A stretch of 64,000 nucleotides of DNA, taken from NCBI GenBank assembly GCA_964244725.1, contig CAXTJQ010000012.1, positions 1 through 64,000 on the forward strand, written 5' to 3'. The notes under the pieces are model-generated. The model searched no databases, was not told the origin of the DNA, and worked only from the letters and a program-made list of their open reading frames with translations. The translations under genes were made by a program, and so were the position numbers. The stretch comes from Kumtagia sp964244725. GTDB lineage: Bacteria; Pseudomonadota; Alphaproteobacteria; Rhizobiales; Rhizobiaceae. Every line of letters starts with the position of its first letter. Position 1 is the first letter of the stretch. Positions 16,445 to 25,502 of this stretch are shown here, piece by piece.

Positions 16445-17529
16445 GCGGCATGCGTATCAGGGTCTCAGACGTCGTCGTCCAGTTCCGCTTCTTCAACCAG
16501 TTCTACCTGCGCGGCATGGCGATCGACGAAGCCACCGGCGAATTTCCGAAATCGCTGCAGGTGACCTTGCCAAACGGCGGCGCGCTGCCGATCGACCAAG
16601 CGGCGCTGTCGTCCGATCCGGCCGCCCAGAGGCAATTCGGCTTTCCGGAAACGCGTCACCTCTCGTTCAAGGTCAATCTGTTCGACGCCGGAAATTCGTT
16701 GGTCAACGACTACGGCGTCGAACTGGAGGGCCGCAACATCTGGACCTACCGGTCCGCGCTGAAGGGACTTGCGGGTTCGCCGCTGCTTGGCAAAGCGGGC
16801 GCGATCGGCAACCAGTTCGGCGGCAAGCAGATCGTCTGCATCTATGCCGAAGGCGGCGCCGTTTCCGAGATGTTGCAACGCATCAGCATTCTGCAGCCCG
16901 AGTTCTTTGCAAAGTCTTTCAACAGCAGCGTTTGCATTTCCTTGATTCCCGTCTCCAAACTCGCGGAAAACAAGGACAACTTTCTGAAACAGGAACGCCA
17001 GACCGTCGTCCTGATCGAGGAGAGGGTGTTCAACGAGGCCCTGCGCATCAGCCCGGCGATGTTCATCACGTCCAAAACCCTGGTGCTTTCGCGGAAACTC
17101 AGGATGAACGACTATTTCGGCGGACTGCCGAACGTCATCGCTTATCTCATGCATCTCGAAACCGAAAAGCTGCCTCTCACGCCATCGGTCCTGATGACGA
17201 TTTTTTCGTGCCTGTCCGGCTATGGCGACCTCTTCTTTCCCGAACGCTACAACATCTATTCGTTCCAGGGCGGCGTCATTTCCGACACCTTCGGCGACTA
17301 CGTCCGGACGGAGGTGCAGAACAAGAATCACGGCGACATCGTGCTGGTTTCGACGAAGCCCGTCGCGAGGCTCTCCGATTTCGAGGACGACAGCGGCGCC
17401 GTGTTCGTCAATACCGCGACCCTGCGCTATGCGCTCGATATCGCGCCCCTACCGCCGGGAGCGTTCCTGCGGACGGCCTTGCGCCGGGGGCTCAGGGTGA
17501 AACGTCTCAATCCGGATGCCGCACTGTGA
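16441..17529 (+). CDS. Unknown protein of the glycan locus
   Basis: A 362-residue protein not recognised as any family. It starts at a GTG overlapping the previous stop (an ATG three codons later is also possible) and overlaps the next gene in the same way. The first 110 residues alternate as beta strands, like a small sandwich domain; the rest is mixed alpha/beta with no signal peptide or membrane segment. GTGA overlaps on both sides tie it to the galectin-like protein and to the transferase-like protein at 17526, so the three probably act together on one glycan. Confidence 0.7.
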   Translation: MSGMRIRVSDVVVQFRFFNQFYLRGMAIDEATGEFPKSLQVTLPNGGALPIDQAALSSDPAAQRQFGFPETRHLSFKVNLFDAGNSLVNDYGVELEGRNIWTYRSALKGLAGSPLLGKAGAIGNQFGGKQIVCIYAEGGAVSEMLQRISILQPEFFAKSFNSSVCISLIPVSKLAENKDNFLKQERQTVVLIEERVFNEALRISPAMFITSKTLVLSRKLRMNDYFGGLPNVIAYLMHLETEKLPLTPSVLMTIFSCLSGYGDLFFPERYNIYSFQGGVISDTFGDYVRTEVQNKNHGDIVLVSTKPVARLSDFEDDSGAVFVNTATLRYALDIAPLPPGAFLRTALRRGLRVKRLNPDAAL

Positions 17530-18503
17530 TATTGCTCATCTCCGCAACCCCGGTCGCCGGAACGATCACGCGGCTTGCCAACTGGATCGGCGCCTTTTCG
17601 GGAAGGAAGACCGTTCCCGTGGTGATGCGCAACTACCCCCACAACGCTTTTGCGCTGCCTGACGGAGCCCTGCGGGCGATGCCGGAATGGGAAAAGAACC
17701 TGGCGGCCATGGTTCGGTCCGCGAGCGCGATCTTTCTTCACAACTACCATGTCGACAACAAGACCGATGCCAGCTTCGTCGACCTGATCTTCGCAGAGCG
17801 CTCAAGCGGCTGCCCGGTCTTCTTCCAGTGCCATTCGCCGGCGCTCGAACCCCCGGCGTATCTTTATTCGGTCCTCGACCTTTACACATTCGACAAAGTC
17901 TTCGTTGTCGGGCAGGGCCACGGACGCTTCTTCTCGGATGCGGTCACGGTCCCAAACATCGTGCCGGACCAGAAGAATACCTACAATGTCGAGAAAAGCG
18001 ACATCGTCTTCGTTCCGCACCTGCGCTCCGCGGAATGGCGCTGGTCCCGCAAGGTCCTGGAATCGGACCTGAATGTCCTGAAGGCCAATGCCGCCCGCTT
18101 CGGCAAGCTCAAGGTTCAGACGATCAATCAGGCCTTCGGCCGCGACCACGTGACCGCCGGTGAAATCGCGCAGTATCTCTTCGCGGTGAAACTGATCGTC
18201 GACGACATGAACACCGGCCAAATTCATCAGACCACGGTGGAGGGCATCAAGGCGGGCTGCGTCGTGATGAGCGGCGCGGATTTATGGGCGATGGAGGAAT
18301 ATTGCGAGACGGTCAACTGCCCGCCCTTGCCGGTCATCTCCGTCGGCGGGATCGACGATGTGGTCGCCAACCTGTCCAGCCCAGGCCTCAATGCCCGGAT
18401 CCGCGACATCCGCGCCAAGTCGGACGCCTTCGCCACGACCTATCTCGGCGAGGCCCGGCTGGCCGCCGAATACTGGAAACGGGTCGCCCCGTTCCTCGCC
18501 TGA
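17526..18503 (+). CDS. Putative GT-B-like glycosyltransferase
   Basis: A 325-residue protein starting at a GTG that overlaps the preceding stop. It looks like a GT-B fold: Rossmann-like start ILLISATPVAGTITRLANW, a mid-protein VFFQCHSPALEPP, and a C-terminal segment LIVDDMNTGQIHQTTVEGIKAG followed by CVVMSGAD, resembling the nucleotide-sugar-binding region of retaining transferases. The assignment is from overall pattern only. It is last in the plus-strand half of the glycan locus and converges with the minus-strand half 92 bases away; no clear terminator was seen between them. Confidence 0.55.
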   Translation: MILLISATPVAGTITRLANWIGAFSGRKTVPVVMRNYPHNAFALPDGALRAMPEWEKNLAAMVRSASAIFLHNYHVDNKTDASFVDLIFAERSSGCPVFFQCHSPALEPPAYLYSVLDLYTFDKVFVVGQGHGRFFSDAVTVPNIVPDQKNTYNVEKSDIVFVPHLRSAEWRWSRKVLESDLNVLKANAARFGKLKVQTINQAFGRDHVTAGEIAQYLFAVKLIVDDMNTGQIHQTTVEGIKAGCVVMSGADLWAMEEYCETVNCPPLPVISVGGIDDVVANLSSPGLNARIRDIRAKSDAFATTYLGEARLAAEYWKRVAPFLA

Positions 18504-18595
18504 CGCCATCGGCGCCGTCCTTCCCCGCGGCTTGAAACCACCTCGCCGTTGACGCGGCCAAGCCCGCGTGGGGCCCGACGAGACCCCCGTTCCGG

Positions 18596-19348
18596 TCATC
18601 CGTCGGCATCGCCGTCGGCAAGGCGTCGGCGGATGTAGTCGATCATGTAGTCGTTCGGTCGCGGGACGGCCTGCGCGCGCACCGTCGATTGTCCGAGCGA
18701 ATCCGACAATTTGCGGCGGATCACATGACCCGTGCCGGGTACGATCTTATGCAGAACGCCGTGGCTCGCGGTCAGCAGGTTCCACGCCCAGTCCTCGAAG
18801 CCGAAGCCGGCGTCGAGATCCGTCCTGGGATAGGGGTGATCGAGATAGAGCTGGCGCGCGGCAAAACTCAAGGCGGTCCAGTAATTGTGCAGCACGAGGG
18901 TCGCCGGCTTGAACTCCGGTCCCTCCATGTCGACGTGATGGAGGATGTGCTTGGCGCCGCCGAAGAAAACGCTGACCTCGGGATGCCAGACGACCGGGTC
19001 CTCCCGCGCCTCGGCTGCGGCGGCCGATGCCTCCAGCCAATCGGGGCACCAAAGGTCGTCCGCATCGAGAAAGCCGACGTACCGGCCGCGGGCCGCCTCG
19101 GCGGCCGCGTTGCGCGCCTCGCCCAAATCGCCGAAATCGGTGTCGATGATTTTCGCATCGCCCGGCAGCAAATCCGCGACGACAGTCGCCGTCAGTTCGT
19201 CGGCGCGGTCGAGGACCGCGATGATCTCAACGTCGTGACCGGCGCGCGCGGCCATCGTCGCGGCGCGCAGCAGGCTTGCGAGGGATGGTTTTGCCATCAA
19301 CCCTTCGCGATGGGCGTTGAGCACCGCCGTGATTGCGGTTGGCTGCAT
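18596..19348 (-). CDS. Glycosyltransferase family 2 protein
   Basis: A 250-residue GT-A-fold transferase. The first strand TAITAVLNAHREGL and the metal/nucleotide motif FLDADDLWCPDWLEA near residue 92 are characteristic of family 2. A later acidic stretch FGFEDWAWNL would hold the catalytic base. The ATG at 19348 is required to include the first strand, which makes the gene overlap the upstream glycosyltransferase by 122 bases in a different frame. The product is soluble and cytoplasmic and adds a sugar during glycan assembly. Confidence 0.85.
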   Translation of the reverse strand: MQPTAITAVLNAHREGLMAKPSLASLLRAATMAARAGHDVEIIAVLDRADELTATVVADLLPGDAKIIDTDFGDLGEARNAAAEAARGRYVGFLDADDLWCPDWLEASAAAAEAREDPVVWHPEVSVFFGGAKHILHHVDMEGPEFKPATLVLHNYWTALSFAARQLYLDHPYPRTDLDAGFGFEDWAWNLLTASHGVLHKIVPGTGHVIRRKLSDSLGQSTVRAQAVPRPNDYMIDYIRRRLADGDADG

Positions 19349-21197
19349 GGATGAGGCCTCCGGCTTCTTGCGGTTCCCTGGCGAGGGTCTCCCGATAGGT
19401 CTCCCAATTGTGGCGTCGGCCAAGCCGGACCAGCATGGCCTTGGCGCGCTGGTCCGCCTGGTCCGGGTGGGCGCGAATTTCATCCAGCGCCTGGACATAG
19501 GCCCAGGCGTCGTCGATGTCGTCGATCAGCCATCCCGTTTCCTCGTCGACCAGTTCGCCGACTCCGCCGACGGCGGAGGCGACGATCGGCAAGCCCGCCG
19601 CTCCGCTTTCCAGGAGAACGTTGGGAATTCCGTCCCAAAGAGACGTGTACAGGAAAGCGTCGTAGTCGCCGAGCGGCAGCTTTTCGAACCGTTCGAAGGG
19701 CCCGCGGAACTTCAGGCCGGGCCGGCGCGCCGCGAGTTCGCTCAAGGCGTCCTCGGCGTCCTTGTCGCCACGTCCCCAGACGTGGATCTCGAACGAGGGT
19801 GCGCTCTCGACGATGCTCACCAGCACGTCGATATTCTTTTGCCGGCTCAATCGGCCAGCCCACAGCACGCGAAACGGCCGCGTCGTCCGGTCCGCGCGCC
19901 TCACCGGCGCGATCGAGGGCGCCGGCTGGTAGAGCGGCACGAGGCGGCTGCGCAGATGCGGCGGGAACCCGAATTTCTCGGCGACCTGCGCGATATAGGT
20001 CGCGTTGTCGAAATAGATGCCTTCGAGGAACGGCATGCTGTCGCGGAGATGGGTGTCGCCATAGCCGCACGCCCTGCCGTCGGCGGAGTAGTCGGGGCAG
20101 AACAGCATGGCGAAGAGCCGGCTGAAATGACGCACCACGCGCGCGCGCGCGCGGTACATGTCCCAGCAGGCCCTGCTGTTGACGTTCAGGACGCTTTCCG
20201 GGCGCAGCGCCCTGACGATGAGTTCGACGAGTTCGGCCCGCTCCGTCGCGGTGAGGTCCGGGTCGATGCGAGACAGCGACGTCAGGACCACGCCGTCGGG
20301 AAGGAATTCCCGCGCTTCCGCGCGATCGTGATCCGTCAGGACGACCAGGATTGAAGCCGCCCCGTCGGCGTCGGCCATGGCGCCGGCGGCGTGACAGGCG
20401 ACGAGATCCGCGCCGCCATGGGTCAGCCACGGCATGAAGACGATACGACTCGGCGCATCAACGATGGTTCGCACGATTTCCGCAAAGGCGCGCTCCAGGC
20501 GGTTGTTGGCGCTGCCGTCGACCACGTCGAGACTTGCCGAGTCGGCAAAATAGTCGAAGGCGGAGAGAGCCGGGTCCAAATCCTCGACGGTCGCCACGAC
20601 GCTGCGCGCCAGATCGAGAATGCGGCCCGGCGGGCAAGGCTTGCGGCCTTCCTGAACTCCGTGGTCGACATAGTGCAGAAGCGGATTGGCGCCGACGATA
20701 TCGGGGTAGCGGCCCAGATACCATTCGGCATCGAAGCCCGGGCCTGTCGAGCGCCCCTCCACCGCGCCGTAGACCATGTAATGAAGCAGGGGCGGATAAC
20801 GGGCCGAAGAGACGTCCGGATATTTGGCGAGGTACCAGTCAGCATCGAAAAGACCGGACGCCCGGATGCGATCGGCGGCGCTCGGCGGAGCGGGCGCAGG
20901 AATGTCGCCACGCCTCTTGCCGACCGCCAGGAAGTGGATCAGGGGATTGCGCGGCGAGGCGGCGGCATCGGGGTAGTCGATCACGTATTGGCGCGTGTCG
21001 AAGCGCCGGCTCGGCGCATAGCCGAGGTCGGCGCCGCGCGTCAGATAGTGGACGATCGGGTTGGCTTGGCTTCGCGCCACGTCGGGATAGGCCAGCCGGT
21101 ACCAGTCGCCGTCGAACATGCCGGACCGCGCGACGAGGCGGTATTCGACCGTCAGCCGGGCCCGGCGCAGAAGCCGCGAGAGGCTTTGTTTGATCAT
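19227..21197 (-). CDS. Glycosyltransferase family 4 protein with four N-terminal WY/YPD repeats
   Basis: A 656-residue protein. Residues about 27-190 contain four copies of a roughly 38-residue module built on FDxxWYxxxYPDV, then PLxHYxxxGxxEGR. The C-terminal domain is a retaining family 4 transferase, with VLWAGRLSRQKNIDVL near residue 475 and the SLWDGIPNVLLESGAAGLPIV donor-site region near 555. Similar repeats are known at the N-termini of large rhizobial glycosyltransferases. ATG 21197 is taken because the repeats start just after it. The last 40 residues are low-complexity, rich in Arg and overlap the next gene, as if an older stop had been lost. Confidence 0.85.
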   Translation of the reverse strand: MIKQSLSRLLRRARLTVEYRLVARSGMFDGDWYRLAYPDVARSQANPIVHYLTRGADLGYAPSRRFDTRQYVIDYPDAAASPRNPLIHFLAVGKRRGDIPAPAPPSAADRIRASGLFDADWYLAKYPDVSSARYPPLLHYMVYGAVEGRSTGPGFDAEWYLGRYPDIVGANPLLHYVDHGVQEGRKPCPPGRILDLARSVVATVEDLDPALSAFDYFADSASLDVVDGSANNRLERAFAEIVRTIVDAPSRIVFMPWLTHGGADLVACHAAGAMADADGAASILVVLTDHDRAEAREFLPDGVVLTSLSRIDPDLTATERAELVELIVRALRPESVLNVNSRACWDMYRARARVVRHFSRLFAMLFCPDYSADGRACGYGDTHLRDSMPFLEGIYFDNATYIAQVAEKFGFPPHLRSRLVPLYQPAPSIAPVRRADRTTRPFRVLWAGRLSRQKNIDVLVSIVESAPSFEIHVWGRGDKDAEDALSELAARRPGLKFRGPFERFEKLPLGDYDAFLYTSLWDGIPNVLLESGAAGLPIVASAVGGVGELVDEETGWLIDDIDDAWAYVQALDEIRAHPDQADQRAKAMLVRLGRRHNWETYRETLAREPQEAGGLIHAANRNHGGAQRPSRRVDGKTIPRKPAARRDDGRARRSRR

Positions 21198-21267
21198 GGC
21201 TGAACCGCGACGAGCATATGTCCCGAAAGGCTGGTCCTTGCGCGTCCGAGCCAAACCATGAAACGCT

Positions 21268-21795
21268 CTAGGCGGCGTTTTCAAGATTGGGATAGGCCCA
21301 AGCCGAGCGCACCGTGACCTGAACCGGGGCGACCGGCAAAAAGAAAATGACCCTCGCGCTGGTTCCTGCTCCGATCGTACCGAGTTCAGGCGTCGAAAGG
21401 TCGAAGGCGAAGGTCTGCCGGGCCTGGTTGCCGCTGAAGCGGAATTTCTGCGTGCAAAGGTCCGCCGACGCCCCGTTCGTCACCAGTCTGAGAACCGCCC
21501 ATCCGCTGACATGAGGCGAGGTCGACACGTCCAGCGATACGACGGCCGCTCCCAGGCGCGGAAGTTCGGCGGCGTCGATCGGACATTCGAGCGAGAGCCA
21601 GGTCGTCGTTCCGATGGAGCGGATGTCGTTGCGCCGCTCGGAACCCGCGACGGTCGTCACGATCTCGACGCCGCTCTCCCCTGCGTGGCAGACGATCGGG
21701 ATCAGCGGAAATGCCGAAGGCTGCGTCGCCCTGTTGCGCGAAGTCTCCTTCGCCGCGCCGAACCATCGTTGCATGGGTATTATTCTGTCCAACAT
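21268..21795 (-). CDS. Unknown beta-rich protein of the glycan locus
   Basis: A 175-residue protein with no recognised family. After a basic N-terminus (MLDRIIPMQRWFGAAKE) it consists largely of alternating hydrophobic strands, as in a beta sandwich. It resembles in general character the last 200 residues of the protein encoded just upstream (21827-24331), and may be a detached or duplicated accessory carbohydrate-binding domain. ATG 21795 lies 31 bases after the stop of that gene and the product ends 70 bases before the family 4 transferase, so it is in the same transcript. No signal peptide is seen. Confidence 0.65.
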   Translation of the reverse strand: MLDRIIPMQRWFGAAKETSRNRATQPSAFPLIPIVCHAGESGVEIVTTVAGSERRNDIRSIGTTTWLSLECPIDAAELPRLGAAVVSLDVSTSPHVSGWAVLRLVTNGASADLCTQKFRFSGNQARQTFAFDLSTPELGTIGAGTSARVIFFLPVAPVQVTVRSAWAYPNLENAA

Positions 21796-21826
21796 GGTGG
21801 GTTCGTGAAAATCCGACCTCTCACAC

Positions 21827-24331
21827 TTATATCGCGCCCGGATCGAAGTCGACCGTGAGCTTTTCAAAGACCAGATGCCCGAAGTCCTCGCTGCCGCCGC
21901 GAGGCACGCGGCAGAACAGAAGGGCGCGGTTGGCGTGCGACGTCGGCATCGCCGCCGACATGTTGATGTCGACGCGCTCGCCGCCGGACAGGTCGCGCCA
22001 GCCGCTGAAATCGATCAGCGGCGGCCGGCCGTCGAGAAGGTCTCGGATTTCGTCGGCCTCGACGGCGCGCTGCGCGCAGGCCACCGCGATCTGGACGCCC
22101 GTGCTCCTCACGTTGGAGAGCCATGCGCTGCCGAGCACATGGCGGATCGAGCCCCGAGGCAGTTCGATTTCGGCGATGACGACATCGTTGGCGATCGGAT
22201 GGACCAGCAAGCCGCCAAGGTCGGGGCGATAGTGAACGAGGGAGAATTCGCGCGGATTGATGGCGCTCGGCCAAATTCGCCGCGCCGTCTGGAAAACGGA
22301 GCCGCTGAACTCTTTCTTCTCCGATGGCCAACGACTCTCGCCAGCGCTCTTCGGTTCCAGCGCCATGAAACGGGCCGGCAGGCCGGCGGCGATGCCCAGA
22401 TCGTCGTAGAGCGTGCCGCTGACGAGGATCGAGCCCGGAATGACGGCCGCCTCGGCCACGATGTCGCCATCGGCGACCGGCGCGATCAGGACTTCGGCGC
22501 CGTCGAGCACGATCCGCCGCAGCCAGGCCTCGAGCCACAGGTCGCGCGCGCGATCGTCGAACGGATAGCGCGCGAGCGCAGATTTGCGGATGACCACCAG
22601 CCGCGGCGCGATGGTGTTCTCCGAAAGCGCCGTGGACGGCATCTCGCCCGCATAGATCTGGACGCCGTAGACCTGGTCGGAGGCCGGATGGACCGTGCGC
22701 AGATGCGTCGAATAAGCCACCAGATCCGGATTGCGTTCGAACGCCTTGCGGGCCCGGGCGAAAAACCCGGGATGCGGACGTATATCGGGAGGGCAAAGCG
22801 CGATCACGTCGCAGTCGAGCGCGGCGATCCTGACGCCCAGTTCCTCCGGCGAGACGCCCAGACCCGACAGGATGATCGCCTGCGCGCCGTTGCTCTCGAC
22901 CATGCGATCGAGGTGGTCGCCGCCCCAGGCGCGGCCCATCGCGACAACGTTCAGGTCGATCATCTCGGACGCGTACCTGGTTTCGAGCAAGGCGCGGGTC
23001 ACGTCGGCGGTCGAGAAAAAGCCGGTTCTCACTAGGCCGAGCCTCAGAGCGGGACCGGCCGCCGGAGACGTGCGCGCCGGCAGGTCGGAGCGGCGCCAGT
23101 AGGGCAGGGCGTCGGCCGCGCCGTCCACCGGGGTGCGGGCCTTCCAGTCGACCGCCTCGGCCATGGCCCGGGCGAGGTCGTGTCCGGTGCCGTCGAACAT
23201 CAGGCAATTCTCGCCGGCCTTCCAGCGGTCGAACGAGCCGAACGCCTCGCATTTCGCGTTGAGGATGACGGTCGAACCGGCGCCGGCGGCCTCGAACGCG
23301 AAAAGGCAGAGGCTTTCGTAATCCGAAGGGATGACGACGACCGACTTGCCGATCATCGCTTCGCGCTCGGCAGGGGTCACCTTCTCGCGGAAGACGATCT
23401 TGTTCGACCACATGTCGGGTACGAGACGTTTGAGATATCCGACATATTCCCGGTCCCATCCATAGGACAACAACCGGAATACGCCGCGATAGCCGGGCCT
23501 TTGCTCTAGCAGTCCGACGGCGCCCTTGATGAACAGGTCGGGGCGTTTGAACGGCTGCAGCCGCGACGAGAACAGGAAGTCCACATCGCGGACCGGCCGT
23601 CCGGCAGGCGGGCCGCCGGAGGAGACGGCGTCGCTCTCCTCGTCCGGCGCGTCCTGGCCGACCGGAGCCTCGATCAACGGGAATTCGATGACGACGCGGT
23701 CCATCCAGTCGGCGTCGAAGGCGTAGTGCTCGTGATTCCGCTCGGCGATCGCGGGAACATGCCCGACGATCAGGTCCGCATGGCGCAAGGCGTAGCGCTC
23801 TAGGTCGGAGACATAGCCCATATAGGTCGAGGGATGGTGGTAGAATTTCTCGAAGCGGCTGATCAGGCCGAGCGTCGAATGCAGCCGCACCGACAGGATC
23901 GTGTCCTGGAAGGCGATGCCGGCCTTCTTGGCGGCGATGGCGGCCATTCCCAGACCGCTGAAATCGAGGAACTCGATGATGTCGAACGGCCGTCCGAGGC
24001 GGGCCTGCACCTGGCTTAGGCCCATGAAATAAAGAAAGGATTTCTCGTAGTGCCGGGAGAAATCCCAGCGCGACGGATGCTTGGTCGAGAACAGCCGCGA
24101 AAACTGGTCGGGGCGCTTGTCCAGCGCGGTGCAACTGTGCACCTGCGCCATCGCGCCCAGGGCAGCTTGGGCCTGCGCAAGCTCCTCGGGCGGAACCGGC
24201 GGCAGCAGCATGTGGATTTGAACGTCGGAGCCGGCCACGCGATTGTGAACGCAGAAATTGTACATCAGCCGCCCGATGCCGCCAGGATGCAACGGGTAGA
24301 TTTCATTGGTGACGAAGCAAATGGATCGCAA
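21827..24331 (-). CDS. Large multi-domain glycosyltransferase (family 4 plus second transferase-like domain plus beta-rich tail)
   Basis: An 834-residue protein. Residues about 1-420 are a family 4 transferase: N-terminal FVTNEIYPLHPGGIGRLMYN, FSSRLQPFKRPDLFIKG near 270, and the donor-site stretch VVIPSDYESLCLFAFEAAGAG near 355. Residues about 440-640 look like a second, GT-A-like domain starting LRLGLVRTGFFSTADV, with CDVIALCPPDIRPHPGFF. The last 190 residues are beta-rich and may bind carbohydrate. Two catalytic domains in one chain would add two sugars in sequence, but the second lacks an obvious DxD and may be inactive. Confidence 0.78.
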   Translation of the reverse strand: MRSICFVTNEIYPLHPGGIGRLMYNFCVHNRVAGSDVQIHMLLPPVPPEELAQAQAALGAMAQVHSCTALDKRPDQFSRLFSTKHPSRWDFSRHYEKSFLYFMGLSQVQARLGRPFDIIEFLDFSGLGMAAIAAKKAGIAFQDTILSVRLHSTLGLISRFEKFYHHPSTYMGYVSDLERYALRHADLIVGHVPAIAERNHEHYAFDADWMDRVVIEFPLIEAPVGQDAPDEESDAVSSGGPPAGRPVRDVDFLFSSRLQPFKRPDLFIKGAVGLLEQRPGYRGVFRLLSYGWDREYVGYLKRLVPDMWSNKIVFREKVTPAEREAMIGKSVVVIPSDYESLCLFAFEAAGAGSTVILNAKCEAFGSFDRWKAGENCLMFDGTGHDLARAMAEAVDWKARTPVDGAADALPYWRRSDLPARTSPAAGPALRLGLVRTGFFSTADVTRALLETRYASEMIDLNVVAMGRAWGGDHLDRMVESNGAQAIILSGLGVSPEELGVRIAALDCDVIALCPPDIRPHPGFFARARKAFERNPDLVAYSTHLRTVHPASDQVYGVQIYAGEMPSTALSENTIAPRLVVIRKSALARYPFDDRARDLWLEAWLRRIVLDGAEVLIAPVADGDIVAEAAVIPGSILVSGTLYDDLGIAAGLPARFMALEPKSAGESRWPSEKKEFSGSVFQTARRIWPSAINPREFSLVHYRPDLGGLLVHPIANDVVIAEIELPRGSIRHVLGSAWLSNVRSTGVQIAVACAQRAVEADEIRDLLDGRPPLIDFSGWRDLSGGERVDINMSAAMPTSHANRALLFCRVPRGGSEDFGHLVFEKLTVDFDPGAI

Positions 24332-24477
24332 GACGATAGCCCTATGTGTTGCGCGACGGGCCTGACGAGATTCCGCCGTCCCGCGCGTGTTTCCGGCGAT
24401 CGGCGGCCGTCGTCGTCATGCGCGGCCCGCTCTCGCGGCGGTCTCGGCGAAAGCCGCTCGACGTCTTGGCCCGGCCC

Positions 24478-25500
24478 TCACAGCCCGAAGAACTCGCCAT
24501 AGCTTTCAAAGCACAGATCGAGCCGATTCTTCAGGTGCGCGTCAATCATCTCGGCGACTTCGGCGGGACTGGACCGGCGAATCGACATCAACCGATCGAC
24601 CACCTTCGCGATGGCGCGCGGATTGTCGACGGCCGGGACACGCGACAATTTCGTCAGCGGATCGTCGTCGAACTCCTTGAGCAGCAGCGGGCCCGATACG
24701 GACGGCGTGCCGACCGCGAGACCTTCCAATTCCGTCATGGGCTGGCATTCTGCCAGCGTCGCTGCGATCATCACGGAGCACGACGCCATCGTCGCGTAGA
24801 GATCGAGGCCGCGCTTGTAGCCGATCAGCTTGACCTTCGACAGGTCGGCCACCGTTTCGAGCATCGAGGGCCAGTTGACGGTGTAGATGCGGCGCACCTG
24901 CGGGACGGCGTTGGCCGCCAGGATGTTGGTGTACAGGTTCTTGCGCCAGGTGTTTTCGAGAGGGATGAAGACGCAGTCCGGGTCGAACGCCGGGGTGACG
25001 AAGCCGTCGCCGATCCTGGGCGCGGCGTTGATCAGCGTGCGGCTCCAGCATCCCGGCGCGACGCTGTCGAAATCGGCCTTGACCGAGCCATGCGCCCGCA
25101 GGATGCCGAGGCGCAGCAGCGTCGCGATCTTCTCCTGCATCTGCATCTCGAAATGATTCTCGAACTGGGTCGACGTCACATGGGTGATGACGTGGATTCG
25201 GACGTCGGAGCCGAAATGCTTCTTGATGTCGCGCGCCAGCCAATCGGCCAGGCCGGAGTAGCCCTGGAAGCAGATGGTGCGGATATCGTGGTGGCTGATC
25301 AGCCCCAGAATATGGCGCACCGCGTTCCCATCGAGATCGCCCTCATGGGGGATCGTCAGCTTGTGGCCCGGCAGGGCGCCTGTCGCGCTGCGGATGCCGT
25401 GCCAGGCGGCGTGGACAATGTGCATCACATCGTCGAGCGCGGGATGGGAATGGGCATACGCGATGTCGCGTTCGCTATCGAACGTAATCGAACCCGACAT
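24478..25500 (-). CDS. Putative GT-B-fold glycosyltransferase
   Basis: A 340-residue protein with a GT-B-like layout: an N-terminal Rossmann-like half (HKLTIPHEGDLDGNAVRHIL, then TICFQGYSGLADWLA) and a C-terminal half with CQPMTELEGLAVGTPSVSGP, which resembles the donor-binding Glu-containing region of retaining transferases. The ATG at 25500 lies 2 bases past the stop of the upstream gene, so the pair is coupled. The acceptor and donor cannot be read. A 146-base gap separates it from the next gene on the same strand. Confidence 0.65.
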   Translation of the reverse strand: MSGSITFDSERDIAYAHSHPALDDVMHIVHAAWHGIRSATGALPGHKLTIPHEGDLDGNAVRHILGLISHHDIRTICFQGYSGLADWLARDIKKHFGSDVRIHVITHVTSTQFENHFEMQMQEKIATLLRLGILRAHGSVKADFDSVAPGCWSRTLINAAPRIGDGFVTPAFDPDCVFIPLENTWRKNLYTNILAANAVPQVRRIYTVNWPSMLETVADLSKVKLIGYKRGLDLYATMASCSVMIAATLAECQPMTELEGLAVGTPSVSGPLLLKEFDDDPLTKLSRVPAVDNPRAIAKVVDRLMSIRRSSPAEVAEMIDAHLKNRLDLCFESYGEFFGL

Positions 25501-25502
25501 GG

